Position numbers and translations under genes: made by a program. A model generated the notes under the pieces. That model worked only from the letters and a program-made list of their open reading frames with translations. It did no database searches and had not been told where the DNA came from. A DNA stretch of 64,000 nucleotides from Methanolobus sp. (GTDB taxonomy: Archaea; Halobacteriota; Methanosarcinia; Methanosarcinales; Methanosarcinaceae): contig NZ_JADQBZ010000008.1 of the NCBI RefSeq assembly GCF_016278365.1, forward strand, positions 372,001 to 436,000, in the 5' to 3' direction. Positions 19,893 through 29,602 of the stretch are shown here, one piece after another. How positions within the stretch are numbered: position 1 is the first letter of the stretch; every line of letters starts with the position of its first letter.

Positions 19893-20197
19893 ATATTTAC
19901 GTTCCCGTTCTTCTCACACTTTTATTATATCTGTTATTTATACGGGATTCAAAATTAAAAAAATACAATTTATCAGAATGCCATGTTGAAGTTTTTTTGT
20001 ATTCTTTTGGATTATCTACAAGCATTTTACTGTCACTGTCTTTGATATTATATGCCTTAAATGGCAAAGTCATTTTAGGATTGTCGGAAGAAATGCTTCA
20101 TCTTGGAATTTTCATTGGCGGAGTCACTTTATTAATTTCAACTCTGAAAGGAATAAACTCTAAGTTGAAAAAGAATCATAGCAAGAACAATGACTGA
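19886..20197 (+). CDS. Small membrane protein, hypothetical
   Basis: Three hydrophobic segments; overlaps upstream gene by 7 bp. Confidence 0.5.
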   Translation: MVNIYVPVLLTLLLYLLFIRDSKLKKYNLSECHVEVFLYSFGLSTSILLSLSLILYALNGKVILGLSEEMLHLGIFIGGVTLLISTLKGINSKLKKNHSKNND

Positions 20198-20274
20198 TGT
20201 ATTCTGTTCTGCAACTACCTCTTTTATTGTGGTTTGTAAGTGAAATTAGTTGGATAAATAAGCGTTTACACTGC

Positions 20275-21354
20275 TCATCTACTAATATTTTGAATTAATT
20301 TGAAGAAGTTAATATCAATCACTATCAAGACTTCACCGATAAACACAATAATCAATATAAATAAAATGTAACCACCAATGAGTTTATTCGATGTATTCCA
20401 TTCATCTAAGGTTATTTCTGTGATACCTGTGTCTGCACCTAATAAAATGTTACTTCTAAATGTGTAATCCTTGGTTTCGGGCTCAATCACTCCTATTGTA
20501 TATGTAACTCCATCGTACACTCCAAGAGTTACTTCAGCCATTCCAGATTCGTTTGTTTTATAGGGCATTCCCATCAATAATGATGAGCCATTGTAATGAA
20601 GGTTGACATAAATAAGTCCACCTGTAATGTCCTTTCCATTTCTTAATGCATGAATTATAACTTTTTGTGTATTTGGAATATATGATTCCATATTGTTAAA
20701 GTGCGTTTCATTTTCAACATAAAATATTGGTCCCATTAAAAAGTGATATTGTGAATAAAATATTGACTGATTAATAGGAGGAAAGGCATTGAACCCTACA
20801 TCAGCAATTACCCATTCTCCACTTTCTAATTGAACTTCAGACCATGCGTGGTTATTTACAGTCATTCTGTATGGGTCTATAAATCCAGTAGTATAGACAG
20901 GTCGGTAAGTAAGCCCAGTTCGGGTTACCAGGTCTCCAAAAACACATGCTAGTTCCCCACATGACGCCTTTTTGAGATAAATACTCCATAAAGGGTCCGG
21001 TGTATTTGGTCTAAGGTAACGGTTTTCAAATGCAGAATCAAATGTATCAAAACTATTGGTCTTAGGAGATATGAAGTAATCCCTTTGCCATAAAATAATA
21101 TTGGATATCAATTCAGTATTGTTTGAAGATTGTTCAATTAATTCTTTGCCTATTCCATCCAAATAGATATTAATTTGGTCTTTTTGAACAAAATGATAGT
21201 CCACATAAAGGTTTCCTAAATAGGCAACATAAACGACTAATGATATTGTGATTATCGCTATCAAGACTCTACGAAGCTTCTTTAATACCAATTGTCTGTC
21301 ATTAACAAATTTACCGAATAATTTAGTTAAAACAGAATTTTTCATATAGTTCAT
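20275..21354 (-). CDS. Membrane-anchored transglutaminase-like protein
   Basis: KKASCGELACVFGDLVTRTGLTYRPVYTTG...NNHAWSEVQLESGEWVIADVGFNAF: Cys-His-Asp triad; N- and C-terminal TM segments. Confidence 0.75.
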   Translation of the reverse strand: MNYMKNSVLTKLFGKFVNDRQLVLKKLRRVLIAIITISLVVYVAYLGNLYVDYHFVQKDQINIYLDGIGKELIEQSSNNTELISNIILWQRDYFISPKTNSFDTFDSAFENRYLRPNTPDPLWSIYLKKASCGELACVFGDLVTRTGLTYRPVYTTGFIDPYRMTVNNHAWSEVQLESGEWVIADVGFNAFPPINQSIFYSQYHFLMGPIFYVENETHFNNMESYIPNTQKVIIHALRNGKDITGGLIYVNLHYNGSSLLMGMPYKTNESGMAEVTLGVYDGVTYTIGVIEPETKDYTFRSNILLGADTGITEITLDEWNTSNKLIGGYILFILIIVFIGEVLIVIDINFFKLIQNISR

Positions 21355-21394
21355 TTATTTTGAAAAGTAGATATACATTTTGATTGTTTCACCA

Positions 21395-22240
21395 TCACCA
21401 TCTCAACAACTTGTCTTCAGCCATGCCCTTACCACTTACGACAATTCCATCCTTTCGCATTTGCTTAATGAAGAAAACTGCACCAATAATCCCACCCTCA
21501 TCAAGCATCCCCCGTGTGTGACCTCGACCATGTTCCGGATTTGACATACCTAAAATTTCCACACTTCCATTTTTATAAAGTTGGAGATGCTTCATTTTGT
21601 ATGGCCACATATCTCCCCAAGACTTGAAGAATCGAAAATCTAACATGTGGCGACGGGAAGCGTATGCCCGGGCGAGTTTCTGTCTACGCAACACGCGCTC
21701 TTGCTCCTGTTTTTCTTCTTGTGGGCTTTTGGTTGGAGGTAGGCGTGGTTTACCTGTTGCAGTTTGTTTTTGCATTAATTCCAGAATGCGATTCAAGCGC
21801 ATAATCTCGCTCTCTTTCGATTTTAGTTCGGCCATCAAGTGTGCAGTCTCTACATGCGGGTTTACATTTTGAGATGAAGGGGAATTCCCAAATGGTGAGG
21901 TTATGCTAGGGAAGCGGTTTTTGACTTCATTTGCGACAGCTTCCTGGAACATTTCATTGTCGTTGAGGATTTGAGATACTCTTCTTTGCAGGTTGGCATA
22001 CTTGATTTCTTTGTATTTGAGCGGATTTTCAGCATGCTCTTTGCCTAACTTTGTCAGGCTGTAAATGCGTGGATTAACATCCTTGTCGATGGAAATGTAA
22101 CCCCTCCTTTTAAGTTGAAAGAGAGCTGACCTATATGCACCATAGTTCGGGTGTCCTACCTGCTCATAAATTTCTCTTGATGATTTGTTCCCCTGCAAAA
22201 GTGTCCGTAAAACCTTTGATTTAAATTCATATTTTTTCAT
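21395..22240 (-). CDS. Winged-helix N-terminal domain protein with central coiled coil
   Basis: KSKVLRTLLQGNKSSREIYEQVGHPNYGAYRSALFQLKRRGYISIDKDVNPRIYSLTKLGKEHAE winged helix; coiled coil ELKSKESEIMRLNRILELMQ. Confidence 0.55.
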   Translation of the reverse strand: MKKYEFKSKVLRTLLQGNKSSREIYEQVGHPNYGAYRSALFQLKRRGYISIDKDVNPRIYSLTKLGKEHAENPLKYKEIKYANLQRRVSQILNDNEMFQEAVANEVKNRFPSITSPFGNSPSSQNVNPHVETAHLMAELKSKESEIMRLNRILELMQKQTATGKPRLPPTKSPQEEKQEQERVLRRQKLARAYASRRHMLDFRFFKSWGDMWPYKMKHLQLYKNGSVEILGMSNPEHGRGHTRGMLDEGGIIGAVFFIKQMRKDGIVVSGKGMAEDKLLRW

Positions 22241-22443
22241 GAGTAAACATTATTATCGTTTACTTAATTAAATACTTTATCTATTGATCAAATAATATAG
22301 TTATGTGGGAGTGGAGGGCAAAGTGACAGGTCGATATGTATAAACTTGTAGATGTGGCACGAATCAAGAAATGAACGATATTAATTGCAGATACATAATG
22401 AAAGGTTTTTATCTGTAGACAATTTCTTAATAATGGTGAAAGC

Positions 22444-22854
22444 ATGACCTCGAATAACAGTCCCAAATTGCAGTATGATAAGGTATACGACTATCTGTTA
22501 GAAATCGCATCGAATGGTTGTTCAGCATCACTTGTGAATATTGGTGACAAGGCATATAGACGGCAACTTAATCAGCAAAAAATAATTGTTACCTATGGGG
22601 ATGTGCTCAAGAAGTTTGAGATGATACCTAATAAGATTGAGCACCAGCAGGAGTTGTACCCCATACTGGATAAAATCAATGAGGATACTTTCCCCATATT
22701 GCTATCTGTACTCGTCGTAAACGGCAGTGATTTCATTCCCAGTAAGCCATTCTTCAAAAAGTGGTTGAAAATGGATGACCCTACCGATAAAGAGCGTGTT
22801 GAAGCATTTAAGAAGGAGTTAATGAAGGTACGGGAACATTTTTGTGATGAATAG
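22444..22854 (+). CDS. Hypothetical protein
   Basis: MTSNNSPKLQYDKVYDYLLEIASNGCSASLVNIGDKAYRRQLNQQKIIVTYGDVLKKFEMI... Confidence 0.5.
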   Translation: MTSNNSPKLQYDKVYDYLLEIASNGCSASLVNIGDKAYRRQLNQQKIIVTYGDVLKKFEMIPNKIEHQQELYPILDKINEDTFPILLSVLVVNGSDFIPSKPFFKKWLKMDDPTDKERVEAFKKELMKVREHFCDE

Positions 22855-22919
22855 ATGGGAGTCTCTGAAAGGAAATGAAGTAAAACCGGTTTGAATATTA
22901 AAACGTTGAAGATGAGAGT

Positions 22920-23270
22920 ATGAACGAAACTAAAAACTTCACTAATGTTGAAATGTCGTGGGCAACACTCTTGAAACAACTCGGTCCGCAAGGCAATGAC
23001 TTCAAGATGTTTGGCATAAGACCCCGGGCAGATGCCAAATACTTCAATGCAAGAACTGCAGGGGAACAAATAGTCATAGATATCGCCAAAGTGCACTCAA
23101 ACTCATCCGAAATTAACGTTGATAGACATATCAGTTTCAAGGAGTTCAAGTGCGTTGCGGGGAAGTATAATGATTATGTCTCAGGTGTTAAAGGCACCCG
23201 AGAACAGATGCGGGATGAATGCGGACAGAATACATCCTATTTGATATCGTTGATTCATTATTTATTGTGA
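22920..23270 (+). CDS. Hypothetical protein
   Basis: MNETKNFTNVEMSWATLLKQLGPQGNDFKMFGIRPRADAKYFNARTAGEQIVIDIAKV... Confidence 0.5.
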   Translation: MNETKNFTNVEMSWATLLKQLGPQGNDFKMFGIRPRADAKYFNARTAGEQIVIDIAKVHSNSSEINVDRHISFKEFKCVAGKYNDYVSGVKGTREQMRDECGQNTSYLISLIHYLL

Positions 23271-23442
23271 GCATTCATCAGGACAGGTTACATATTTCTT
23301 AAATAAATTTAAGAGTTATAGGGAAGCAGAGTGACATGTTTTTGAGAGTAATTGAATCCTTTATATTGAGGATAAAGGCACTTTATCTTCAATTAACCCA
23401 ATTACGCAGATGTTTATCATGTAGCTTTCCAAGAGTTACGTT

Positions 23443-24426
23443 TTAAGTCACCTTTGTAGTTGGCGACGATTTGTGAGGATATGAAATTTGGATGAGATGA
23501 ATAAACCAGGGAGTGAGTATCCCAATACAATATCCCAAGTAGTGTCCCACAATGTTTACTGTATTTCCTGTTTCGGTTCGTATGTTATCTGGAAACATAA
23601 CAAGCCATAATTTAACCATCAAAAGTGTGCCTAAACTAATCAATAAAATCACTAGAGTGAAGAGCACATACTCTACGTATATATTTTTGGAATGGGTATT
23701 ATTAATGTAGGACGATATAAATGAGAAGATATGTGTTACATCTTCTCTAGCAGATAACACACAAAGAAGAATCAGGAAAATAAGTGGTGCAGTATATCCG
23801 TCAACACCTACGTACTTGAAATTTACCAAAACAAGTAGGTTGAAAAATATCACTGAACATAAAATGTAATTGAGCTTAGTTAGTTTCAAACCAGCTTTTG
23901 TATAGATATATACGAAAATCAATGCCACTAAATAACCACTTAAAGCTGAAACAATTCCGGAAAATCCTAAAAAAGCGTTAGTGTCGTTGCCTGGGTACTT
24001 CATTATGTTATAAGCAGAAACAACAAAAGGCACTATCAAGTAGATAAGGACTGTGTCGTAATAAAACTCTTTCCGTGTGCGAATTTTTAATATTTTATGC
24101 AATACCAAGATGAGAGAAATGAGGAATAAATAAAATGTCAGGTTGTTGGTAAAGTGAGACACTCCAGCATGGGCAAAGTTTGAGAAATATATTGTATAAA
24201 TAGTCGGATTCGCAGTATATAAGGCAAAACTCTTGTTTAGTGGAGTAATGAAAACTGTCGTGAGGAATAAAGGAATTAGGATGCAAAATAGATATATGTC
24301 AAATAGAGTTCCATACGAAAAAGTATATTTTTCCAATTTAATGTTGGCATTGTTCAGGATTTTTGAAAACATTTTTGACCAACTATGATGCAGTGTGACT
24401 TCATTACAATCTATACATGAGTTCAT
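23443..24426 (-). CDS. Rhomboid-like intramembrane protease
   Basis: VSHFTNNLTFYLFL, GFSGIVSALSGYL (GxSG) and TVNIVGHYLGYCIGI (catalytic His), multiple TM segments. Confidence 0.7.
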   Translation of the reverse strand: MNSCIDCNEVTLHHSWSKMFSKILNNANIKLEKYTFSYGTLFDIYLFCILIPLFLTTVFITPLNKSFALYTANPTIYTIYFSNFAHAGVSHFTNNLTFYLFLISLILVLHKILKIRTRKEFYYDTVLIYLIVPFVVSAYNIMKYPGNDTNAFLGFSGIVSALSGYLVALIFVYIYTKAGLKLTKLNYILCSVIFFNLLVLVNFKYVGVDGYTAPLIFLILLCVLSAREDVTHIFSFISSYINNTHSKNIYVEYVLFTLVILLISLGTLLMVKLWLVMFPDNIRTETGNTVNIVGHYLGYCIGILTPWFIHLIQISYPHKSSPTTKVT

Positions 24427-24533
24427 CAGTTATAATTATTTATCCTGTATGTTAACGGGTGTATAAGGGTAGTTAATGCGTACACAATACATCGCATGTA
24501 ATATCGTTAACTAATTATCAATAGGATATTCAT

Positions 24534-24935
24534 TCACTCTTCTTTCTCACACTCAGGGCAGGGCAGTCCATATCCTTCTTCGATAAATTCCCACTTACCA
24601 TCTTTCAATTGTGTGTATTCTCGACTGGTTTCGGAGTGACCATGTTTGCAGACAAGGTCTACTGTTATGTAGGGAATGTCATCACCATCCAGATTCTGAT
24701 AAGAGTTTTCTGCGACGACAGGTTCAAAACCTTCCGCACGTATGGATTCGAGAATTTGTTCCTTGGAATCGAATATGTAATTGTCTTGACCGGAAAGACC
24801 GGCAGATACACTGACTGTTTTCATGTTTTGCATAAAGGCTTTCTTTTCTTGGTTGTCCTTATCCATGCAGCATTTTTTGTACTTTTTGCCACTGCCACAT
24901 GGACATGAGTCATTTCTTCCGGTTTTGACTGGCAT
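24534..24935 (-). CDS. SEC-C motif protein
   Basis: N-terminal [18 protein letters not shown]; second Cys cluster CKHGHSET...[10 protein letters not shown]. Confidence 0.85.
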   Translation of the reverse strand: MPVKTGRNDSCPCGSGKKYKKCCMDKDNQEKKAFMQNMKTVSVSAGLSGQDNYIFDSKEQILESIRAEGFEPVVAENSYQNLDGDDIPYITVDLVCKHGHSETSREYTQLKDGKWEFIEEGYGLPCPECEKEE

Positions 24936-25285
24936 ATTACCACGCTACATAGTGTGCAATTAATCTTATATTTATCACGTTGGTGAAACAATGAACTTCA
25001 AGGTGAAAATGTCGTTTGGTTTCTGTTACTAATGAAGGGATATTCAGCTATGATTATATGTGTATGGTAAGACGGTAACAAAAACTGACACACGTCAAGG
25101 TGATTGAACGAATGACACATGGCGAGGGTGACAGGATACCAGGGGTTCAAGCTGTTCGTATTTTATTACAGGTGCTTTGACATGTGTATGTATAACCGGT
25201 AATAAGGTAGCAGTGATTGCAAAGGATAAAATATAGAATAATAGATTATAGAGCATGCTGTTGCTGGTTATTAAACTATTCCATA

Positions 25286-25693
25286 TTTGTAATCATTTCT
25301 GCAGTAGGGTGTAATCGATATGATAAGACAGTTTGTAATCATTATACTAAGTTTGTAATCATTTCTGTATCATTTTTGTATCATTTTTTTCAGCATGCAT
25401 CGGCACTTGTTATCAAAATAAGATATATTTTAGAAAAAGAGTATAATATAAAACTACTTCTCTTACATTATTTCTCAATGGTAGTTATAACGATTTTAAA
25501 GAAGAAAGTTTTCCTAAATTCTATAGGTCATTTTTTCTAAAAATAGCCTTAAAATGATAACAAGTGACAACTGCTATCGAAAAAAATGATACAAAAATGA
25601 TACAAGATTTATCTCAATTGATAAAAATGCCATATACATACCAGAATTTCTCTTGTATCATTTTTTGCTAGCAAGAATAGGAAATTGATACAA
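25286..25693. repeat. Iteron-like repeat array
   Basis: TTTGTAATCATT at 25286, 25332, 25352; TGTATCATTTTT at 25366, 25377; inverted AAAAATGATACA at 25582, 25593; CTTGTATCATTTTTT at 25652; TTGATACAA at 25685. Confidence 0.6.
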
Positions 25694-25694
25694 C

Positions 25695-28169
25695 TCAATC
25701 ATAGAATTGAAGCTTTTCATTGATGCTCGATGCAGATTCTTTTTGAGCAGGTGATTTCGATAATGGACTAACAGCCGTTTTGCCTATTACTCCATTGAAT
25801 CCAGCACCACCATTTTGTATGTACAATCCGCCCGCATTGGTGACTGAGTATTTCTTAAGGGCTCCACTCTTAGAAGTATCAAAGCCTGCGATTGTGTTAG
25901 TACTGGTAGTTTTGGTATGTGTTTCTGCATCCTTAGCAGCTGCATCAAATGCAAAGTCCATACCGATAGCTTCCTTGATTTTCTTGATGTCCAGAGTTAT
26001 ACCAGTCACCAGTTTATCGTTAATCCGATTGGTTGAAGTATATCCTGACCTTTTGCCTTGAATAACCAATATACCGTTCGCTTTAAAGTCTTCCATCATT
26101 TTAGTGTAGTATCCATGTGGTTTCTTATTTTTTGGGTCACTGACTCCAAGTGCGTCCTTCATCTGCTTTGAAAACAAACAAATGTATGTATTGTCCCAAT
26201 GTCCAGGCATTCTTTTATTGGATATATTGCCATGAGGATTATAATCCGTGATTCCTTGGGGTTCTGCATCATTAAAGTACATTTTCTCTGCCTGTGCATA
26301 TTGGAAGATATCATTAAGCGCTTTATGCCACGTAGGACAGTCGTCCAGTTTCTCAACATATTCCCCATATACTTCTTTGACGACATCTATTGGATTCATT
26401 GCAGGGATACCAATGTCCTTGAATACTTCTTCAAGTATGACTCCGGCAAGTGTGAGAACTGCAAGACTAGCACCCATACGGTTTTTCATCATACTATCTT
26501 TGTTCTGATACAGTGCAAGGCATTTCTCATATTCAGCCTGCAAACCATCCAACATACTGAAAACTTTTTGTAGGTATAGTTCTATGATGTGGCCATAGTT
26601 TCCGGAGCGTATCTGTGTCGGTATTACTGTGTCTTCAAAGTGCTTCACACCCTCTACATTCACCTTCATCATTTTCCTGACTTCAAGCACCCTGACCTTT
26701 TGACCACTGTTGGCATTGTCATCAAGTATGGGGTTCTCACCATTGATTGATATGATATTGCTCCATTCAACAGGCTTGTTAATTATATGCCCGCCATCCT
26801 GTTGTTTCATCTTGAACCTGTCATGTCCTTGTGCAAAACGATAGATGAGCTTGCCAAAATGGTCACTTTCACCTGCTAGTGTCGATTCATCAAAACATAC
26901 AAGATGGTTATTAAGAATGTAAAGCAACTGCGGATTTGATGCTGCTGTTGAATCTGCGGGAATAATCAATTCGGCAGGATTACCGTAGAGACCGATTGCT
27001 CCTTTATCTTTTAATGATTTACCTTTAGACGTGTCAAAATTAGAGTTTATTACAAAGGTTGCAATCCCCAGTGGTTTAAGCAGTGGTGCTGCCATTGCAG
27101 CATAACAATGAGCTCTCAATACTGGGTCACATATGATATCCTTTATTCCATCAATCCATCCTTCAAGAGTACCTGCCTTACTTAGTTTTGGAGATATTGT
27201 CTTTTCAATATTGACTATGGTTATGTTACCTTTTGGAGAAAACGTCCTATCACCAACTTGGAAAGCTTCTTCATGCCATCCGTTCCTATCGGTAACTATA
27301 AAGTTATGTAGATGAACTGATTCCATAGTTTTCCTAAAATATTCTTGAAGCATACCAGACTTATTTTCAGTAATATTGACTTTCGCTGACAATGTTTCTA
27401 TGATGCCTTTCTTTGACAGTATTTGTCTCGTAATGAAGATGTCTTGATACTCCTCACCGTCGTTAGATAACCATTTAATCAAACCATATTGGTCACCACC
27501 ATCCTTGGATTTCCCCATACCGACCAATATACAAAAATCACAGATGGGAGTGAAAAACAGAAATCCATCTATTCCTTCAATTTGGTATAAGGTCTTCCCA
27601 CCATTGGAATTATCTTTTATCGCATAGCCATTAGGCAAGACGTATTCTTTCCACGCATATTGATAATTGTTGTTCCCATGGTTTCCAGAGCTGATGCCCT
27701 TTAGCTCCGTGAACAGTTCCATTGATTTAGTGTAATTATCCTTTATATCTTCAATACCATTCAATTCTTTTAGTAAATAGTCTAAAAATTTTGATATCTG
27801 GCTTGTGGTATATTCTTCAGAGATTATCTTAATCATTGATGCGAGTTCTCTTCTACATGCTATTGTTGCTTTACCTGTAGGGGTCCTAAAAATATCGTCA
27901 TATGAAAAGACAACAGGGTCATAATTGTTTTCGACTTCTTTATGAGAAACTCGAACTTCGATAACATATTTATATGCTATAATATCAATAGCATCATTCA
28001 CAGTAAATACAATATCATTCTCAGGAATTGGTATAATCCTGTCATTGATAAGACAGTTTTCAATTTCCTGATATAAGGTTTGGATTTCATCTTCGCTGGA
28101 AACGTCTTGAATCAGTACGTTTTCCCCATCATCGGAACTATCTTTAAATACTTTAATGTCATCTTGCAT
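25695..28169 (-). CDS. DUF927 domain protein (helicase/primase-like replication protein of an integrated element)
   Basis: RNGWHEEAFQVGDRTFSPKG, NSNFDTSKGKSLKDKGAIGLYGNP, LLYILNNHLVCFDESTLAGESDHFGKLIYRFAQGHDRFKM typical of DUF927. ORF track start at 28220; MQDDIKVF at 28169 preferred. Confidence 0.7.
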   Translation of the reverse strand: MQDDIKVFKDSSDDGENVLIQDVSSEDEIQTLYQEIENCLINDRIIPIPENDIVFTVNDAIDIIAYKYVIEVRVSHKEVENNYDPVVFSYDDIFRTPTGKATIACRRELASMIKIISEEYTTSQISKFLDYLLKELNGIEDIKDNYTKSMELFTELKGISSGNHGNNNYQYAWKEYVLPNGYAIKDNSNGGKTLYQIEGIDGFLFFTPICDFCILVGMGKSKDGGDQYGLIKWLSNDGEEYQDIFITRQILSKKGIIETLSAKVNITENKSGMLQEYFRKTMESVHLHNFIVTDRNGWHEEAFQVGDRTFSPKGNITIVNIEKTISPKLSKAGTLEGWIDGIKDIICDPVLRAHCYAAMAAPLLKPLGIATFVINSNFDTSKGKSLKDKGAIGLYGNPAELIIPADSTAASNPQLLYILNNHLVCFDESTLAGESDHFGKLIYRFAQGHDRFKMKQQDGGHIINKPVEWSNIISINGENPILDDNANSGQKVRVLEVRKMMKVNVEGVKHFEDTVIPTQIRSGNYGHIIELYLQKVFSMLDGLQAEYEKCLALYQNKDSMMKNRMGASLAVLTLAGVILEEVFKDIGIPAMNPIDVVKEVYGEYVEKLDDCPTWHKALNDIFQYAQAEKMYFNDAEPQGITDYNPHGNISNKRMPGHWDNTYICLFSKQMKDALGVSDPKNKKPHGYYTKMMEDFKANGILVIQGKRSGYTSTNRINDKLVTGITLDIKKIKEAIGMDFAFDAAAKDAETHTKTTSTNTIAGFDTSKSGALKKYSVTNAGGLYIQNGGAGFNGVIGKTAVSPLSKSPAQKESASSINEKLQFYD

Positions 28170-28266
28170 TATAATCACCGTTTTAATAAAAGAGAAGTGC
28201 ATTGCCTGGCAGCAATTCACTTCGATTGTTTATTTATTTCAGGTCGATTTTCCAACTTGACCTTTT

Positions 28267-28644
28267 TTATTCATCCTCATTCTCAATCCAGAGGATTGTG
28301 TCATATGGTCCATACATTATGTTTTTCTCCCGAGACCAACCTTGCATATTTCCCCGCAGACATTCAGAGATTTTCCATTCACAATGACCGCATACTCTAG
28401 CTTGTAACATTGGACTCAAAATTTCGGGATTGCTGATATACATATTGTGCGTGGTTATGCAATCGAATATGATTTTCTTTGCTATCACATCTCGTTGGAT
28501 ATACATACCTGCGTCTCTCATATCATAGAAATATTGCATAATCCATGTAATGTATTCACTCTTGCTTGTGGTGCCTCTCTCGGCCTGCATTCTGTCTGCT
28601 ATCTCTTTTGGGATTGTTATATAGTACTCGTTTTTTCTAGTCAT
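28267..28644 (-). CDS. Putative ribbon-helix-helix N-terminal regulator with C-terminal Cys cluster
   Basis: MTRKNEYYITIPKEIADRMQAERGTTSKSEYITWIMQYFYD RHH-like; CGHCEWKISEC. Confidence 0.5.
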   Translation of the reverse strand: MTRKNEYYITIPKEIADRMQAERGTTSKSEYITWIMQYFYDMRDAGMYIQRDVIAKKIIFDCITTHNMYISNPEILSPMLQARVCGHCEWKISECLRGNMQGWSREKNIMYGPYDTILWIENEDE

Positions 28645-28710
28645 TTTATACGCCTCATCGACTTAAATTTTCAAAGTTAATCATAATACTTCATTTCTGT
28701 ATAGTGGTTG

Positions 28711-28784
28711 AATCACTCAAAGTGATTAGCCGGAAAAGACATCAATAGCCACAGCTATTTTGTCTTATGATAAGCAATGCTTAT
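28711..28784. repeat. Cluster of three adjacent perfect short hairpins
   Basis: AATCACT-caa-AGTGATT (28711-28727); AAGACA-tc-AATAGC-caca-GCTATT-t-TGTCTT (28736-28766); ATAAGC-aat-GCTTAT (28770-28784? centre 28777). Confidence 0.55.
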
Positions 28785-28800
28785 ATATCAAAAAAAGATA

Positions 28801-28911
28801 TTATCTCATATACTCACCTCTGTGTGAGTCGAGGTATCTGAGAGCGTCATTGGCATTCCCGACCAAGGTAGAACCGATGGCATTCTCATTGATTTTTATC
28901 GTCTTCATCAT
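28801..28911 (-). CDS. 36-aa putative microprotein
   Basis: MMKTIKINENAIGSTLVGNANDALRYLDSHRGEYMR* with GGTGA RBS a few nt upstream; below ORF-track length cutoff. Confidence 0.4.
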   Translation of the reverse strand: MMKTIKINENAIGSTLVGNANDALRYLDSHRGEYMR

Positions 28912-29526
28912 TTTCACCAATCAATATTTTTATTTAAATGAGTGTCAAACAGAAAGTGCTCTCTGGTCAACTGTTATATAGTGCTGATGAAGTAGATATG
29001 CTATATAAGCCGACCGATTAACCGGACCTCTTTCGCTATCTATTCGATTCATCAAGTTTTCATCCAAACTGATACCTGTTTTTCTTACTGTCATCTTATC
29101 ACCACGTACTTTGGGTACTTACTTCGCTGGTAAGTTCCATGGTACGCTAAGTACAACTAATGCGAACGTGTATATAAACATTACCCACTCGTTACACCTT
29201 TAAAACGATATGCTTTGACATCATCTCAAAAAACTGCATAATATATTAAGCTGCATAGCAACCAGCATCGAGAGGGGCTCTAAATTTCTTGCGAAGTTTA
29301 AACCATGCTTACAATGAGACTGCAGAACAAAATAGATTAAGTACGCTGCTTCATCATCATTCTTTTAAGTCTACGACGTATCCAGATTATTCACTGCAGG
29401 TATCGCGGTTGAGATTGATGCCTGTGTCATGAGTGAAACACTTCCATGATAATGGTAACTCATTGGCCTTCAAAAACGCGTCATCAACATCCCTTCCTGA
29501 TAGAAAGAGGGCATCTATAAGGACAC

Positions 29527-29557
29527 CCTTCCAAATGCTTCAGGACTATTTGGAAGG
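29527..29557. terminator. Perfect 10-bp hairpin downstream of integrase gene
   Basis: CCTTCCAAAT (29527-29536) / ATTTGGAAGG (29548-29557), 11-nt loop. Confidence 0.45.
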
Positions 29558-29602
29558 TTACCCCTTGCCTGCCTGTCAATCGTTCAACCAAGGGCTTCTG
29601 TG

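Noticed and set aside
22593-23096. 167-aa minus ORF
   Set aside because: Antisense to two better-supported plus-strand ORFs.
25286-25693. Possible CRISPR array in the repeat-rich stretch
   Set aside because: Repeats are about 12 bp, irregularly spaced and in both orientations; no uniform spacers or cas genes.
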